Positions 22,601-30,539 of a stretch of DNA of 64,000 nucleotides are shown here, piece after piece (position 1 is the stretch's first letter; the number at the start of each line of letters is the position of its first letter). The stretch is from Paractinoplanes pyxinae (GTDB lineage: Bacteria > Actinomycetota > Actinomycetes > Mycobacteriales > Micromonosporaceae): contig NZ_JAPNTZ010000001.1 of NCBI RefSeq assembly GCF_026626335.1, positions 124,001-188,000 of the forward strand, given 5' to 3'. The notes under the pieces were generated by a model. That model had not been told where the DNA came from and did not search any database. It worked only from the letters and a program-made list of their open reading frames with translations. A program made the position numbers and the translations under genes.

Positions 22601-23351
22601 CGTCCGCTGGTCGACCGACATGGACGACTGGTACTCGTTCCAGCTCGGCGGCGACACCACCTACCAGGCGGGCAGCCGGACGAGCGAGACGTGGCTGGGC
22701 GCGATCCAGCGTCCGCGCATCAACGAGGCGGTCACCCTGCCCCGCCGGGACGGCGACCGGATCGTGGCCGAGATCCCCGGCTGGGGCGACTCCGGCGCCA
22801 ACCATGCCGGAGTCGCCTTCCCGGACGGCGGCGAGATGACGGCGACCCTGTCGCAGGGCCGGAAGGTGATCGAGCAGAACACGTACAACTGGATCGACAC
22901 CAATTCCGGCCTGAGCCCTCAGCGTCTTCCGTACGGCCTGGTCGTCACGACCAAGCGGGACTCCACGAAGTACCCGTACTCGGCCACGACACGGACGGCC
23001 TGGAACTTCTCCTCGGACGCCAGGACGGCCCGCCTGCCGCTGATCCAGCTCGACTACCGGGTCGCCACGGACATCGCGCACCGGGCCGCCCGCTCGACCG
23101 CGATCACGGTCGTCCCGTCCCACCTGACCGGCGCCCCCAGCACCAAGGCCATCACGTCGGTCACGCTCGAGGTCTCGTACGACGGTGGCGCCACCTGGAT
23201 CCGCCAGCGCTCACAGAGGTCGAAGGACGGCTGGACGACGGATCTGCGGGCCCCGAAGCCGGCCCAGCACGTCTCGCTGCGGACCACGGCCCGCGACGCG
23301 TACGGCAACAGCGTCGAACAGACCATCACCAAGGCCTTCGGCCTGAAGTGA
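19665..23351 (+). CDS. Large secreted S8 (subtilisin-like) serine protease
   Basis: This 1228-residue secreted protease has a signal peptide (1-31), a propeptide, and an S8 domain (about 225-510) with Asp244 (VLDTGVD), His276 (GHGTHVA), Asn373 (AAGNSG) and Ser453 (GTSMATPH). About 700 residues of beta-rich C-terminal domains follow, including a PA-like stretch near 790-880. The TTG start at 19665 follows GAGG seven bases upstream. The propeptide contains three consecutive GTSMR units at 182-196, mimicking the active-site GTSM sequence. A very strong hairpin follows the gene. It is probably a nutritional or processing protease. Confidence 0.93.
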   Translation: MSPIPFGRSVPLIVAAVTALAVTPPAPAQAHAPAPGAPAAKSSGSPAAKSSSTTITLITGDQVTVRPGAVVVRGPDGEPVGAHITTVGPDTYVYPDSALPYVGAGRLDKRLFNVTYLLREGYGDSATGQLPVILGYQDAATGRRADSVPEAGTELRALPSIRGRVVGADRDRADEFWASLTGTSMRGTSMRGTSMRSTFAHGISRVWLDGKVHADLADSVTQIGAPSVWAGGNVGDGVDVAVLDTGVDAGHPDLAGQIEAGASFVPGEDVTDGHGHGTHVASTIAGTGAGSGGRERGVAPGADLEIGKVLDNGGSGQDSWIIAGMEWAARERKAKVVSLSLGGDPTDGTDPMSLAVNQLSAETGALFVIAAGNSGPTETTVGSPGAADAALTVGAVDGDDHLAEFSSRGPRFVDGALKPEITAPGVDIVAARAAGTTMGQPVDELYTTASGTSMATPHVAGAAALLAAQHPDWTGGQLKDALVSTAKQTPDYDAYEAGSGRLDIAATTKATVFASATAYLGIHPLEDEPTGTVERTITYTNTGTAAVDLQLTVEGIDFLKLSASHVTVPAAGNATVTATVDLSRTGEKGRHTGSVVATATGGVRVADTVVGISTEDQPRHLTITPTGRNGEPMPGEILMLREGDPAGAYYNFLTLDGRPIDVLVPDGRYAVWMWGDVEGSHGPNSRGMALVTAPTVVVEKNTAVALKASATREVQAITPKASATSEVRLDYHRELGDTAEATDAYIIPRYYDSIWVTPGQKVRDGKMSITARWRKTEPLLTIGDSFDDLTLMSGSTVPAEGDRKLPAVFAGQGATADFARVDVKDKIAVVRRDDLDGQVEAAEKAGAAVLAVVNNEPGRYFDATRKTKLAVVSLTQDNGERLIAQLGRGPLSLRVTSDPTTDYLYDLVRYWPAGTPKSLTYRPSERELARVDVDFRSTSDREISEKRFDKNPDMPVKVGSTTIMRSDRFRTDWVTAQNDVRWSTDMDDWYSFQLGGDTTYQAGSRTSETWLGAIQRPRINEAVTLPRRDGDRIVAEIPGWGDSGANHAGVAFPDGGEMTATLSQGRKVIEQNTYNWIDTNSGLSPQRLPYGLVVTTKRDSTKYPYSATTRTAWNFSSDARTARLPLIQLDYRVATDIAHRAARSTAITVVPSHLTGAPSTKAITSVTLEVSYDGGATWIRQRSQRSKDGWTTDLRAPKPAQHVSLRTTARDAYGNSVEQTITKAFGLK

Positions 23352-23357
23352 CCGACC

Positions 23358-23393
23358 GGCCGGGCCGTGACATCCCCCCGTCGCGGCCCGGCC
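23358..23393. terminator. Strong hairpin terminator after subtilase
   Basis: A 14-bp stem (GGCCGGGCCGTGAC with GTCGCGGCCCGGCC, one G-U pair) encloses an eight-base loop. It lies seven bases after the subtilase stop and five bases before the end of the convergent gene, so it can serve both. Confidence 0.85.
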
Positions 23394-23398
23394 CTCTG

Positions 23399-24016
23399 TC
23401 AGCGCTTCGCGAGAACCGCGTCCAGGGTGCGTCCGGCCGTGTCGGCCTGGTTCGGGCCGACCTCCGTACGCAGAACCTCTACCAGCTCGCGCAGGTCGGC
23501 CTCGGTCAGGCCGGTGTTCAGACCGATGTTGAGATGGGACGCCAGCTGCGACCCGGTGCCGGTCAGGGTGGCCAGCGCCGAGATGGTGGCGATCTCACGG
23601 CTCTTCCAGTCCAGGTTGTCGCGGGCGAAGATGTCGCCGAACAGGTGGGCCTTGAGGAACTGGTCGACGGCCGGGGCGAAGTCGAACAGCGGGCCGGCGA
23701 CCGGCGCTCCGGACAGCTGTGTCTGGTTGCGGGTGCCCAGTTCGAGCAGGTCGGTGCCCTCGGGCAGCGGGGTGGGCTCGGGCCCGGTCTCGTCGGTGAC
23801 ACCGCGCTTCCGGCGCTTCCCGAGCACGGCCATGAACGTGCCGAGCGCGTTCAAGGCCCGGGGAAAGCCGGCGTACGCGTACATCTGGACCAGCACTTCT
23901 TTGATCTGGTTGATCGTGAGGCCGGCGTCGAGGCCCCGGTTCAGCGCCTCGTCCAGGCGCTCGAGGTCGCCGGCGGCGGTGAAGGCGCCGATGGCGACGA
24001 TCGCTTTGTTGTCCAC
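23399..24016 (-). CDS. Carboxymuconolactone decarboxylase-family protein
   Basis: This 205-residue protein contains two CMD-like halves: an N-terminal one with QIKEVLVQMYAYAGFPRALNAL and a C-terminal one with REIATISALATLTGTGSQLASHLNIGL. The usual redox CxxC of peroxidase-type members (AhpD) is absent, so it is more like the decarboxylase/gamma-CMD-like group often found beside cupins and SDRs. GTG 24016 is the likely start. It diverges from the cupin gene, which suggests a shared role in a small redox or aromatic pathway. Confidence 0.85.
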   Translation of the reverse strand: MDNKAIVAIGAFTAAGDLERLDEALNRGLDAGLTINQIKEVLVQMYAYAGFPRALNALGTFMAVLGKRRKRGVTDETGPEPTPLPEGTDLLELGTRNQTQLSGAPVAGPLFDFAPAVDQFLKAHLFGDIFARDNLDWKSREIATISALATLTGTGSQLASHLNIGLNTGLTEADLRELVEVLRTEVGPNQADTAGRTLDAVLAKR

Positions 24017-24117
24017 GAGCCCACGCTACGGCCGCCGCGAGCCCCGAAGGGTGCTCTGTCGGTACCCGTTTCACCAGCCCCTCGCACCGGCCCGGCATCT
24101 GGTGTTGTCTGGAGGCC

Positions 24118-24525
24118 ATGGAACTCAGGACCGTCAAGCCGACCGTCAAGCAGCCCGGCGCCAACTTCACCGGCGACGTCTACATGACGCCGATCCAGGT
24201 CGGGGCCGCCCCGTCGCGGATGACCGTGGCGCTGGTGCGATTCACCCCCGGGGCGCGGACGAACTGGCACCGGCACGACGTCGGGCAGACCCTGCACGTC
24301 ACCGAGGGGGTCGCCCTGGTCGGCACCCGCAACGGCGATGTCGTCCGGGCCCGGGCCGGCGACACGGTCGTCTGCCCGCCCGGCGAGGAGCACTGGCACG
24401 GCGCGACCGCCGACACGTTCATGAGCCACCTGGCCATGCTCGAGGTCAACACCGACGGCAGCGACCCCACCACCTGGCTCGAGCCCGTGCCCGGCGACGC
24501 GTACGAGGTCGCGAACAAGCAGTGA
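24118..24525 (+). CDS. Small cupin-domain protein
   Basis: This 135-residue single-domain cupin has metal-ligand motif 1 as W-H-x-H-x(6)-L near residues 43-52 (NWHRHDVGQTLHV) and motif 2 as PPGEEHWHGA (about 91-100). This is the carboxymuconolactone-decarboxylase-associated cupin type, similar to manganese-dependent (R)-mandelonitrile lyase-like proteins. Its substrate is unknown. ATG 24118 follows GGAGG closely. The downstream SDR gene starts 9 bases after its stop, so the two form an operon. Confidence 0.88.
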   Translation: MELRTVKPTVKQPGANFTGDVYMTPIQVGAAPSRMTVALVRFTPGARTNWHRHDVGQTLHVTEGVALVGTRNGDVVRARAGDTVVCPPGEEHWHGATADTFMSHLAMLEVNTDGSDPTTWLEPVPGDAYEVANKQ

Positions 24526-24534
24526 GGGGCAGCC

Positions 24535-25248
24535 GTGGCACGCGTCTTCATCACCGGGTCGGCTGACGGGCTCGGCCGCCTGACCGCCACCACGCTGCTC
24601 GCCGAGGGGCACGAGGTGGTTCTGCACGCCCGCAGTGCCGAGCGCTTGACTGCCGTACGGGACCTGCTCGACCGCGGCGCCGCCGGCGTCACCGGCGATC
24701 TGGCCGACCTCGGCGAGACGCGCGGGGTGGCCGAGCAGGTCAACCGGCTGGGCCCGGTCGACGCGGTGATCCACAACGCCGGCGTCTACGGCGGCCCGCA
24801 GGTCATGCGGGTCAACGTCGTGGCGCCGTACGTGCTCACCGCGCTCATCGAGCGGCCGCGCCGGCTGGTGTACCTGACCAGTGGCATGCACAGCGGCGGC
24901 CACGCCGACGTGTCCCGCCTGACCCGCCGCGGCTCCTACTCCGACAGCAAGCTGTTCGTCACGACGCTGGCTCTCGCTGTGGCGCGACTGTGGCCCGGGG
25001 TGCCCAGCAACGCGGTGGACCCGGGTTGGGTGCCGACCCGGATGGGCGGCCCGGGCGCCCCCGACGACCTGAGGCTGGGCCACCTCACCCAGGAGTGGCT
25101 GGTCACGAGCGACGACCCGCGAGCCGTCAGCACCGGCGGTTGCTGGTTCCACCAGCGGCGACGGGAGCCGCCGCCGGCCGCTGCCGACGAGCAGTTCCAG
25201 CAGCGGTTGCTGGCCGGGCTGGCCGAGCTCACCGGTTTCCGGGTGTGA
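24535..25248 (+). CDS. Short-chain dehydrogenase/reductase
   Basis: This 237-residue NAD(P)-dependent oxidoreductase has the cofactor loop TGSADGLGR at 8-16, NAG near residue 81, and the YSDSK catalytic motif near 138-142 with a Ser upstream (YLTSG). GTG 24535 has GAGGGG six bases upstream, overlapping the cupin stop region, so the genes are co-transcribed. The substrate is unknown. The C-terminus carries a substrate-loop segment GCWFHQRRREPPP typical of small actinobacterial SDRs. Confidence 0.88.
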   Translation: MARVFITGSADGLGRLTATTLLAEGHEVVLHARSAERLTAVRDLLDRGAAGVTGDLADLGETRGVAEQVNRLGPVDAVIHNAGVYGGPQVMRVNVVAPYVLTALIERPRRLVYLTSGMHSGGHADVSRLTRRGSYSDSKLFVTTLALAVARLWPGVPSNAVDPGWVPTRMGGPGAPDDLRLGHLTQEWLVTSDDPRAVSTGGCWFHQRRREPPPAAADEQFQQRLLAGLAELTGFRV

Positions 25249-25256
25249 CGAAGGGT

Positions 25257-25322
25257 AGAACGTTCGGTATTGCCAATCCTGGCGGCGCGGTCTAGCGTTC
25301 GGGTGAACAGAACGATCGTTTC
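25257..25322 (+). promoter_or_regulatory. Promoter with two TetR-type operators upstream of EthD-like gene
   Basis: Operator copy 1 is AGAACGTTCGGTAT (25257-25270) and its last T begins a -35 TTGCCA (25270-25275). A 17-base spacer leads to a -10 TAGCGT (25293-25298). Operator copy 2 is AGAACGATCGTTTC (25309-25322), just after the -10. Both fit the consensus AGAACG-N2-CGTTCT found before two other genes in this window. Confidence 0.75.
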
Positions 25323-25339
25323 ACTCGAGGAGCAGAGCC

Positions 25340-25642
25340 ATGCCCACCAAGATCACGCTGGTCATCGACAACCCGGAGAACCCGGACGAGTTCGAGAAGG
25401 TCTACGCCGAGGTGCGGTCGGCCGCGGCGACCTTCCCGGACGTGCGGCGGGTCGAGTCGGCCAAGGTGTGGCCGAAGGAGGACGGCACCGCCACGCCGGC
25501 GTACCGGACGCTCGACCTTTACTTCGACAGCTACGAGGACGCCTCGGCCGCGGTGGCCACGCCGGTCGCGGGCGCCGTGTTCGGTGGGCTCATCGGGACG
25601 GCGGTGCCGTTCAAGGGCTTGTTCTCGGACATCGAGGAGTAA
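25340..25642 (+). CDS. EthD-like small protein
   Basis: This 100-residue protein has the dimeric alpha-beta-barrel pattern of EthD-type proteins: it starts KITLVIDNPENPDEFEKVYAE and later has a YRTLDLYFDSYEDASAAVATP segment. EthD members are small partners of oxidative pathways, and no catalytic residue is certain. ATG 25340 lies behind CGAGGAG with normal spacing. The promoter carries two operator copies of the local TetR regulon, so it should be induced together with the flavoprotein operon at 27527-29493. Its end overlaps the antisense SDR gene. Confidence 0.85.
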   Translation: MPTKITLVIDNPENPDEFEKVYAEVRSAAATFPDVRRVESAKVWPKEDGTATPAYRTLDLYFDSYEDASAAVATPVAGAVFGGLIGTAVPFKGLFSDIEE

Positions 25643-26457
25643 TCGGTGGAGCGGGACAGCTCCGCCCAGGCGGTGAGGTCCCGGTCGACGGCGTCACGGC
25701 CGGCCCGGATGATCCGCAGCGCGTCCGAGCCGAGAACGAGGTGGCTCGGCGGCTGCGGGACATCGAGGATGTGCAGGACGGCGGAGGCCGCGCGGGCCGG
25801 GTCGCCGAGCTGCCGGCCGCTGGCCTCTTGGCGGGCCCGGCGGATGGGGCCGAACAGGTCGTCGTAGTCGGCGATCGTGCGCGGGGCCCGGGTCATCGAG
25901 CGGCCGGCCCAGTCGGTGCGGAACGACCCGGGCTCGACCGCGGTGACGTGGATGCCGAAGCCGGCGACTTCCCTGCCCAGCGATTCGAGGATGCCTTCGA
26001 GCGCGTACTTGCTGCCGCAGTAGCCCGAGACGCCGGGGAAGCCGGCCAGGCCGCCCATCGAGGTGACGCCGACAATGTGGCCGCGGCGGCGTTCACGCAT
26101 GGACGGCAGGACGGCCTGGATGGTGGCGGCCGCGCCGAAGACGTTGACGTCGAACTGCGCCCGCAGCGCCGCCAGGGGCGTCTCCTCGAAGGTGCCCTCC
26201 AGCCCGTACCCGGCGTTGGCGATCAGCACGTCGATCGGGCCGACGGTCCGCTCGACCTCGGCCACCGTGGCGAACACGGCGCGCTCGTCGGTGACGTCGA
26301 GAACCCGGGCGTGGGCGCGCCCGCCCCGGAAGGCGGCCGCGTCGGCATCCTTGCGGACGGTGCCGACGACGGTGTGCCCTGCCTCCAGTGCGGCGAGCGC
26401 GAACGCCCGGCCGAGTCCGCTGCTGACGCCGGTGATCAGGAAAGTCTTGGTGGTCAT
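25531..26457 (-). CDS. Short-chain dehydrogenase with extended C-terminus
   Basis: This 308-residue SDR has TGVSSGLGRA (8-17), NAGYG and the YCGSK motif, plus a second conserved EPGSFRTDW typical of classical SDRs acting on ketones. ATG 26457 was chosen because the glycine-rich motif then starts at residue 8. The last 30 or so residues extend past the usual end of the family and run antisense through the EthD-like gene, giving a 112-bp overlap. The divergent XRE regulator may control it. Confidence 0.88.
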   Translation of the reverse strand: MTTKTFLITGVSSGLGRAFALAALEAGHTVVGTVRKDADAAAFRGGRAHARVLDVTDERAVFATVAEVERTVGPIDVLIANAGYGLEGTFEETPLAALRAQFDVNVFGAAATIQAVLPSMRERRRGHIVGVTSMGGLAGFPGVSGYCGSKYALEGILESLGREVAGFGIHVTAVEPGSFRTDWAGRSMTRAPRTIADYDDLFGPIRRARQEASGRQLGDPARAASAVLHILDVPQPPSHLVLGSDALRIIRAGRDAVDRDLTAWAELSRSTDYSSMSENKPLNGTAVPMSPPNTAPATGVATAAEASS

Positions 26458-26542
26458 GCCGCAATCGTCGGTGCCGGCGCCGCCCGCAACCAGGACAAGC
26501 CGCACCCAGGCACGAACACGGCCGTCGGCCTAGCGTGGAACG

Positions 26543-27361
26543 GTGACCAGCAATCTGGGCGAGTTCCTCCGCGCGCGCCGAGCCCGTCTGCAGCCGGAGG
26601 ACGTCGGGCTTCCCTCGTACGGGCCACGGCGGGTCGTGGGGCTGCGGCGTGAAGAGGTGGCCGTGCTGGCCGGCATGAACACCGACTACTACGCCCGTCT
26701 CGAGCAGGGCCGCGAGCGCAGCCCGTCGCCGCAGGTCCTCGAGGCGATCGGCAACGCCCTGCGCCTGGACGACCCGGCCCGCGAGCACCTGTTCCGGCTG
26801 GCCGGGGCAGCACCCGGCACGCGCCGATCGCCCCGCGAGACGGTCGGTGCGCCGCTGCGCCACCTGCTCGACGGCTACGCGAGCGTCCCGGCTTTCGTGC
26901 TGAACCCGGCCAAGGACTTCCTGGCCGCGAACGCCCTGGCCGAGGCGCTGTTCTCGCCGTTCCGCGCCCTGGACAACCTCGCCTTCATGGCTTTTCTCGA
27001 CCCGGCGGCGCGCACCTTCTTCGCCGACTGGGACCGCTTCGCCGAGTCGGTCGTGGCCGGCCTGCGCCACGCCGATGGCCTCGATCCCCGCTATCCCCGC
27101 CTGCGAGAAGTAGTGGGCTTGCTGACCGCGAAGAGCCGGGAGTTCGCCGATCTGTGGTCGTCGCAAGCCGTCTACGGCAAGAGCCAGGACCCGACTGAGC
27201 TCGTCCACCCGGACGTCGGGCCGCTCGCGCTGGTGTCCCAGTCCTTCGACGTACGCGGGGCCGCCGGCCAGCTGCTCGTCGTCTATCAGCCCGAGCCCGG
27301 CAGCCCCAGCGCTCAGGGCCTCACCTTGCTCGGCGCCCTGCACGCCACCCGCCGCGCCTGA
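26543..27361 (+). CDS. XRE-family regulator, MmyB-like
   Basis: This 272-residue regulator has an N-terminal helix-turn-helix (about 8-70; VGLRREEVAVLAGMNTDYYARLEQGR) and a C-terminal MmyB-like ligand-binding domain (about 105-270) with the marker FLDPAARTFFADWDR. Genes of this kind usually control an adjacent, divergent SDR or reductase gene, which fits the SDR at 25531-26457. A -10-like TAGCGT lies at 26531-26536, six bases before the GTG, so the mRNA may be leaderless. A second regulator of this type is present at 57985. Confidence 0.9.
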   Translation: MTSNLGEFLRARRARLQPEDVGLPSYGPRRVVGLRREEVAVLAGMNTDYYARLEQGRERSPSPQVLEAIGNALRLDDPAREHLFRLAGAAPGTRRSPRETVGAPLRHLLDGYASVPAFVLNPAKDFLAANALAEALFSPFRALDNLAFMAFLDPAARTFFADWDRFAESVVAGLRHADGLDPRYPRLREVVGLLTAKSREFADLWSSQAVYGKSQDPTELVHPDVGPLALVSQSFDVRGAAGQLLVVYQPEPGSPSAQGLTLLGALHATRRA

Positions 27362-27428
27362 GCGGGCAGCCGGGACCGCGCTTCCGACGGCCGTTCTCGC
27401 TGACCTTCTTGTGACGAACCTAGCGAAT

Positions 27429-27495
27429 AGAACGTTCGGTCTTGACATCTTCCTCGGCGCGCAGTCATCGTGGTAGGCGACAGAACGTTCGTTCT
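27429..27495 (+). promoter_or_regulatory. Promoter with two TetR-type operators upstream of membrane-protein/flavoprotein operon
   Basis: Operator copy 1 AGAACGTTCGGTCT (27429-27442) shares its last T with a perfect -35 TTGACA (27442-27447). A plausible -10 is CATCGT (27466-27471). Copy 2 AGAACGTTCGTTCT (27482-27495) is a perfect inverted repeat AGAACG-TT-CGTTCT, 32 bases before the start codon. The geometry copies the EthD-like promoter. Confidence 0.8.
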
Positions 27496-27526
27496 CCCTT
27501 GACCGGGAAACTGAGAGGGCTCGACC

Positions 27527-28084
27527 ATGACCACTGTTGCCGCCACCGGCATCTCGACCACCGCGGCCGCCCTGCGGCGGCTGTACTTCGCGCGGGCCGC
27601 CTTCGCCGTCGTCTGGGCCGGCGTGACGTTCGCGGTCGCCGACGAGCTGACCGCGCTCACCACCACGCTGCTCGTCATCTACCCGCTGGTCGACGTGGCC
27701 GCCGCCGTCATCGACGCCCGCGCGTCACGCGCCTCCGGGTCGCCGGTCCTGCTCTACGTGAACGTCGTGGTCAGCCTGCTCGCCGCGGCCGGTCTGGCCG
27801 TCGCCGGCTCGTCCGGCATCCCGGCCGTGCTGCGGGTGTGGGGCGCCTGGGCCGTCGTGGCCGGTCTGGTCCAGCTCTTCGTCGGCGTGACCCGCCGGAG
27901 GATGGGCGGCCAGTGGCCCATGATCATCAGCGGCGGCCTCTCCGTGCTCGCCGGTGGATCGTTCATCGCCGGCGCCTCGGCGGCCGACCCCGCGGTCACC
28001 AACGCGGTCGGCTACGCCATCCCCGGCGCCATCTTCTTCCTCATCGCCGCCATCCGGCTCGGCCGCACCGCGAAAGGCAACTGA
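27527..28084 (+). CDS. Small DUF308-like membrane protein
   Basis: This 185-residue integral membrane protein has about six hydrophobic helices starting near residue 20, with the repeated pattern of HdeD/DUF308 proteins (ARAAFAVVWAGVTF, then ISGGLSVLAGGSFI). Function is unknown; HdeD-like proteins are linked to stress responses in other bacteria. It is the first gene of an operon with the flavoprotein downstream (three-base gap) and sits behind the double-operator promoter, so it should be inducible by the TetR ligand. Confidence 0.8.
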   Translation: MTTVAATGISTTAAALRRLYFARAAFAVVWAGVTFAVADELTALTTTLLVIYPLVDVAAAVIDARASRASGSPVLLYVNVVVSLLAAAGLAVAGSSGIPAVLRVWGAWAVVAGLVQLFVGVTRRRMGGQWPMIISGGLSVLAGGSFIAGASAADPAVTNAVGYAIPGAIFFLIAAIRLGRTAKGN

Positions 28085-28086
28085 CC

Positions 28087-29493
28087 ATGAGCGAGACCAC
28101 GTACGACGTCATCGTGATCGGCGCCGGCCCGGTCGGGGAGAACATCGCCGACCGCCTGGTGCAAGGCGGCCTCACCGCGGCCATCGTCGAGCGGGAACTG
28201 GTCGGGGGCGAATGCTCCTACTGGGCCTGCATGCCGACGAAGGCGCTGCTGCGCAGCGGAAGCGCGTTGCGGGCGGCCCGGCAGGTGGCCGGCGCGCGCG
28301 AGGCGGCCACCGGCAACCTGGATGCGGCGGCGGTGCTCGCCCGCCGTGACGGCTTCGCCTCCAACTGGAAGGACGACGGTCAGGTGTCCTGGCTCGAATC
28401 GGCCGGGATCAAGCTGTACCGGGGTCAGGGCCGGATCGTTGCGGAGCGCGTCGTCGAGGTGGCCGGGACCTCCCTCACCGCCCGGCACGCGGTGGTCGTG
28501 GCGACCGGTTCCGGCGCGCTGGTACCTGACATCGAGGGTCTGCGCGAGGCGAAGCCGTGGACCAGTCGGGAGGCGGCCGCGGCGAGCGCGGTTCCCGGCC
28601 GGCTGGCCATCATCGGGGGTGGCGTGGTGGCCTCCGAGATGGCGACCGCGTACAACAGCCTCGGCGCGAAGGTCACGATGCTCGCCCGCGACGGCGTGCT
28701 GCACCAGGCCGAGCCGTTCGCGGGGGAGCGGGTCACCCAGGCGCTGCGCGAGTCCGGAGTGGACGTCCGGGTCGGGGCCGAGGCGGTGTCGGTGTCGCGC
28801 GACGAGGCCGGGACCGTGCACCTCACGCTGGCCGACGGCGCGCGGGTCGAGGCCGACGAACTGCTGGTCGCGATCGGGCGTACGCCCAACACGCAGGACA
28901 TCGGTCTCGAGACCATCGGATTGAAGCCGGGCTCGTGGCTGACGGTCGACGAGGCGCTGCGCGTCGACGGGGCCGGCGACTGGCTCTACGCCGCGGGGGA
29001 CGTGAACCGGCGGGTGCTGCTGACCCACCAGGGCAAGTACCAGGCACGGGCGCTGGGCGACGCAATCGTGGCCCGGGCCAAGGGCGAGAAGGCTGATACC
29101 GGTCCGTGGGGCCGGCACGCGGTGACGGCCGACGAGCGGGCGGTGCCGCAGGTCGTGTTCACCGACCCCGAGGTGGCGTCGGTCGGGCTGACCGCCGCCG
29201 CGGCCGAGGAAGCCGGGCTGCGTACGCGGGTCATCGACTACGACCTGGGCGCGGTCTCCGGCTCGGTGCTGCACGCCGAGGGCTACCAGGGCCACGCGCG
29301 CATGGTCGTCGACGAGGACCGCCGGGTGATCGTCGGCTTCACGCTGGTCGGCCCGGACGTGGCCGAGCTGGTCCACGCGGCCACGATCGCCATCGTCGGC
29401 GAGGTGCCGATCGACCGGCTGTGGCACGCCGTCCCCTCGTTCCCCACGGTCAGCGAGGTCTGGCTGCGCCTGCTCGAAACGTACGGCCGATGA
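28087..29493 (+). CDS. Pyridine nucleotide-disulfide oxidoreductase (dihydrolipoyl dehydrogenase/mercuric reductase-like)
   Basis: This 468-residue class I flavoprotein has an FAD-binding GAGPVGE (12-18), a redox-active pair Cys43-x4-Cys48 in GGECSYWACMPTK, an NAD(P) motif GGGVVASEMA and an FAD motif DWLYAAGDVN. The C-terminal interface has the helix-end motif HAVPSFPTVSEVW in place of the canonical HAHPTLSE. The substrate is not a plain lipoyl complex because no E1/E2 genes are near; it may reduce quinones or disulfides. It forms an operon with the membrane protein and is under the local TetR operator. Confidence 0.9.
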   Translation: MSETTYDVIVIGAGPVGENIADRLVQGGLTAAIVERELVGGECSYWACMPTKALLRSGSALRAARQVAGAREAATGNLDAAAVLARRDGFASNWKDDGQVSWLESAGIKLYRGQGRIVAERVVEVAGTSLTARHAVVVATGSGALVPDIEGLREAKPWTSREAAAASAVPGRLAIIGGGVVASEMATAYNSLGAKVTMLARDGVLHQAEPFAGERVTQALRESGVDVRVGAEAVSVSRDEAGTVHLTLADGARVEADELLVAIGRTPNTQDIGLETIGLKPGSWLTVDEALRVDGAGDWLYAAGDVNRRVLLTHQGKYQARALGDAIVARAKGEKADTGPWGRHAVTADERAVPQVVFTDPEVASVGLTAAAAEEAGLRTRVIDYDLGAVSGSVLHAEGYQGHARMVVDEDRRVIVGFTLVGPDVAELVHAATIAIVGEVPIDRLWHAVPSFPTVSEVWLRLLETYGR

Positions 29494-29541
29494 CTTTCGC
29501 GATCGGACGTGCCTTGAGCCCCACGTCCTGAGCGCGAAGGA

Positions 29542-29582
29542 GACGGCGGTCCGCTCGGTTCCCCCCGGAGCGGGCCGCCGTC
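29542..29582. terminator. Hairpin terminator between flavoprotein and AraC gene
   Basis: A 15-bp stem (GACGGCGGTCCGCTC with GAGCGGGCCGCCGTC, one G-U pair) encloses an 11-base loop. It separates the convergent flavoprotein and AraC genes. Confidence 0.85.
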
Positions 29583-29586
29583 GTCG

Positions 29587-30444
29587 TCATGCGCGGCGCG
29601 CGTCCTCGCTCGGCGGGACGCCGAAGAGCCGGCGGTACTCGCGGCTGAACTGCGACAGGCTCTCGTAGCCGACCGCGTGCCCGACCCCGGCCACGTCGCC
29701 GGGTGCGGCCGACAACCGGATCCGGGCCTCCTGCAGGCGCAGCTGCTTCTGGTACTGCACCGGGCTCATCATGGTGGCCGCCCGGAAGTGCCGGTTCAGG
29801 GTGGCGACGCTGACACCGACGTGCCGGGCGAGGTCGTCGGCCCGTACGGCGTGGTCGAAATGGTCCTCGAGCCACCGGGCGGCACGACGGGCGATCGTGA
29901 ACCGCTCGTCGGCCCGCCCGACCTGACGGACCAGCCCGCCCAGCGGTCCGGTGAGCAGCAGCCAGTGGATCTCGCGCTCGACGCCGGGGGAGAGGATGGC
30001 GAAGTCCCGCGGCCGTTCGACCAGACGCAGCAGCCGCAAGATCGCGCCCAGCAACTCGTCGTCGGCCGGGGCGACCCCGGCGCCGGGCCCGGCAGCCTCG
30101 CGCGCGGCCAGATCGGGCGCTTCGAGCAGCAGCTCGGCGATCAGCTCGGGTCGCAGACGCACCCCGGCCGCCAGGAACGGGTCGGCCCGCGTGATCCGGG
30201 CCGTGACCGCCAGCTCGAGCGAGAAGATCAGGTATTCGCCGGCGCCGTAGCGGAACTCGTGCCCGGCCAGCGCCATCCGCTTCTCGCCGGCCACCACGAC
30301 GGCGACCATCGGCTCGACATGCGAGCAGTACGGCTCGGAGCTGGTGGTCGCCACCGACACCAGCGAACCGGGCAACCAACTGCCCCGGGCGACCGTGCCG
30401 TGCAGCCGGGGGATCAGCTCGCGCAGCTCAGCCAGGACATCCAC
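29587..30444 (-). CDS. AraC-family regulator with cupin-type N-domain
   Basis: This 285-residue regulator has an N-terminal AraC_N-like sensor (about 15-165; the stretch SHVEPMVAVVVAGEKRMALAG is typical) and two C-terminal HTH motifs (about 190-280), ending YRRLFGVPPS. Regulators of this subtype usually control an adjacent divergent SDR or oxidoreductase gene. The SDR at 30540 is divergent, with 95 bases between start codons. GTG 30444 is the only start that fits the sensor length. Confidence 0.9.
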   Translation of the reverse strand: MDVLAELRELIPRLHGTVARGSWLPGSLVSVATTSSEPYCSHVEPMVAVVVAGEKRMALAGHEFRYGAGEYLIFSLELAVTARITRADPFLAAGVRLRPELIAELLLEAPDLAAREAAGPGAGVAPADDELLGAILRLLRLVERPRDFAILSPGVEREIHWLLLTGPLGGLVRQVGRADERFTIARRAARWLEDHFDHAVRADDLARHVGVSVATLNRHFRAATMMSPVQYQKQLRLQEARIRLSAAPGDVAGVGHAVGYESLSQFSREYRRLFGVPPSEDARRA

Positions 30445-30539
30445 GCCGGGAGTATGGCAGCCGCGGCTGTGAGCGGATCAGGCATCGGCCTGCGCGCAAC
30501 GGTCTAGGGTTCAGCCGCGGCCGAGCCGACGATTGATCC

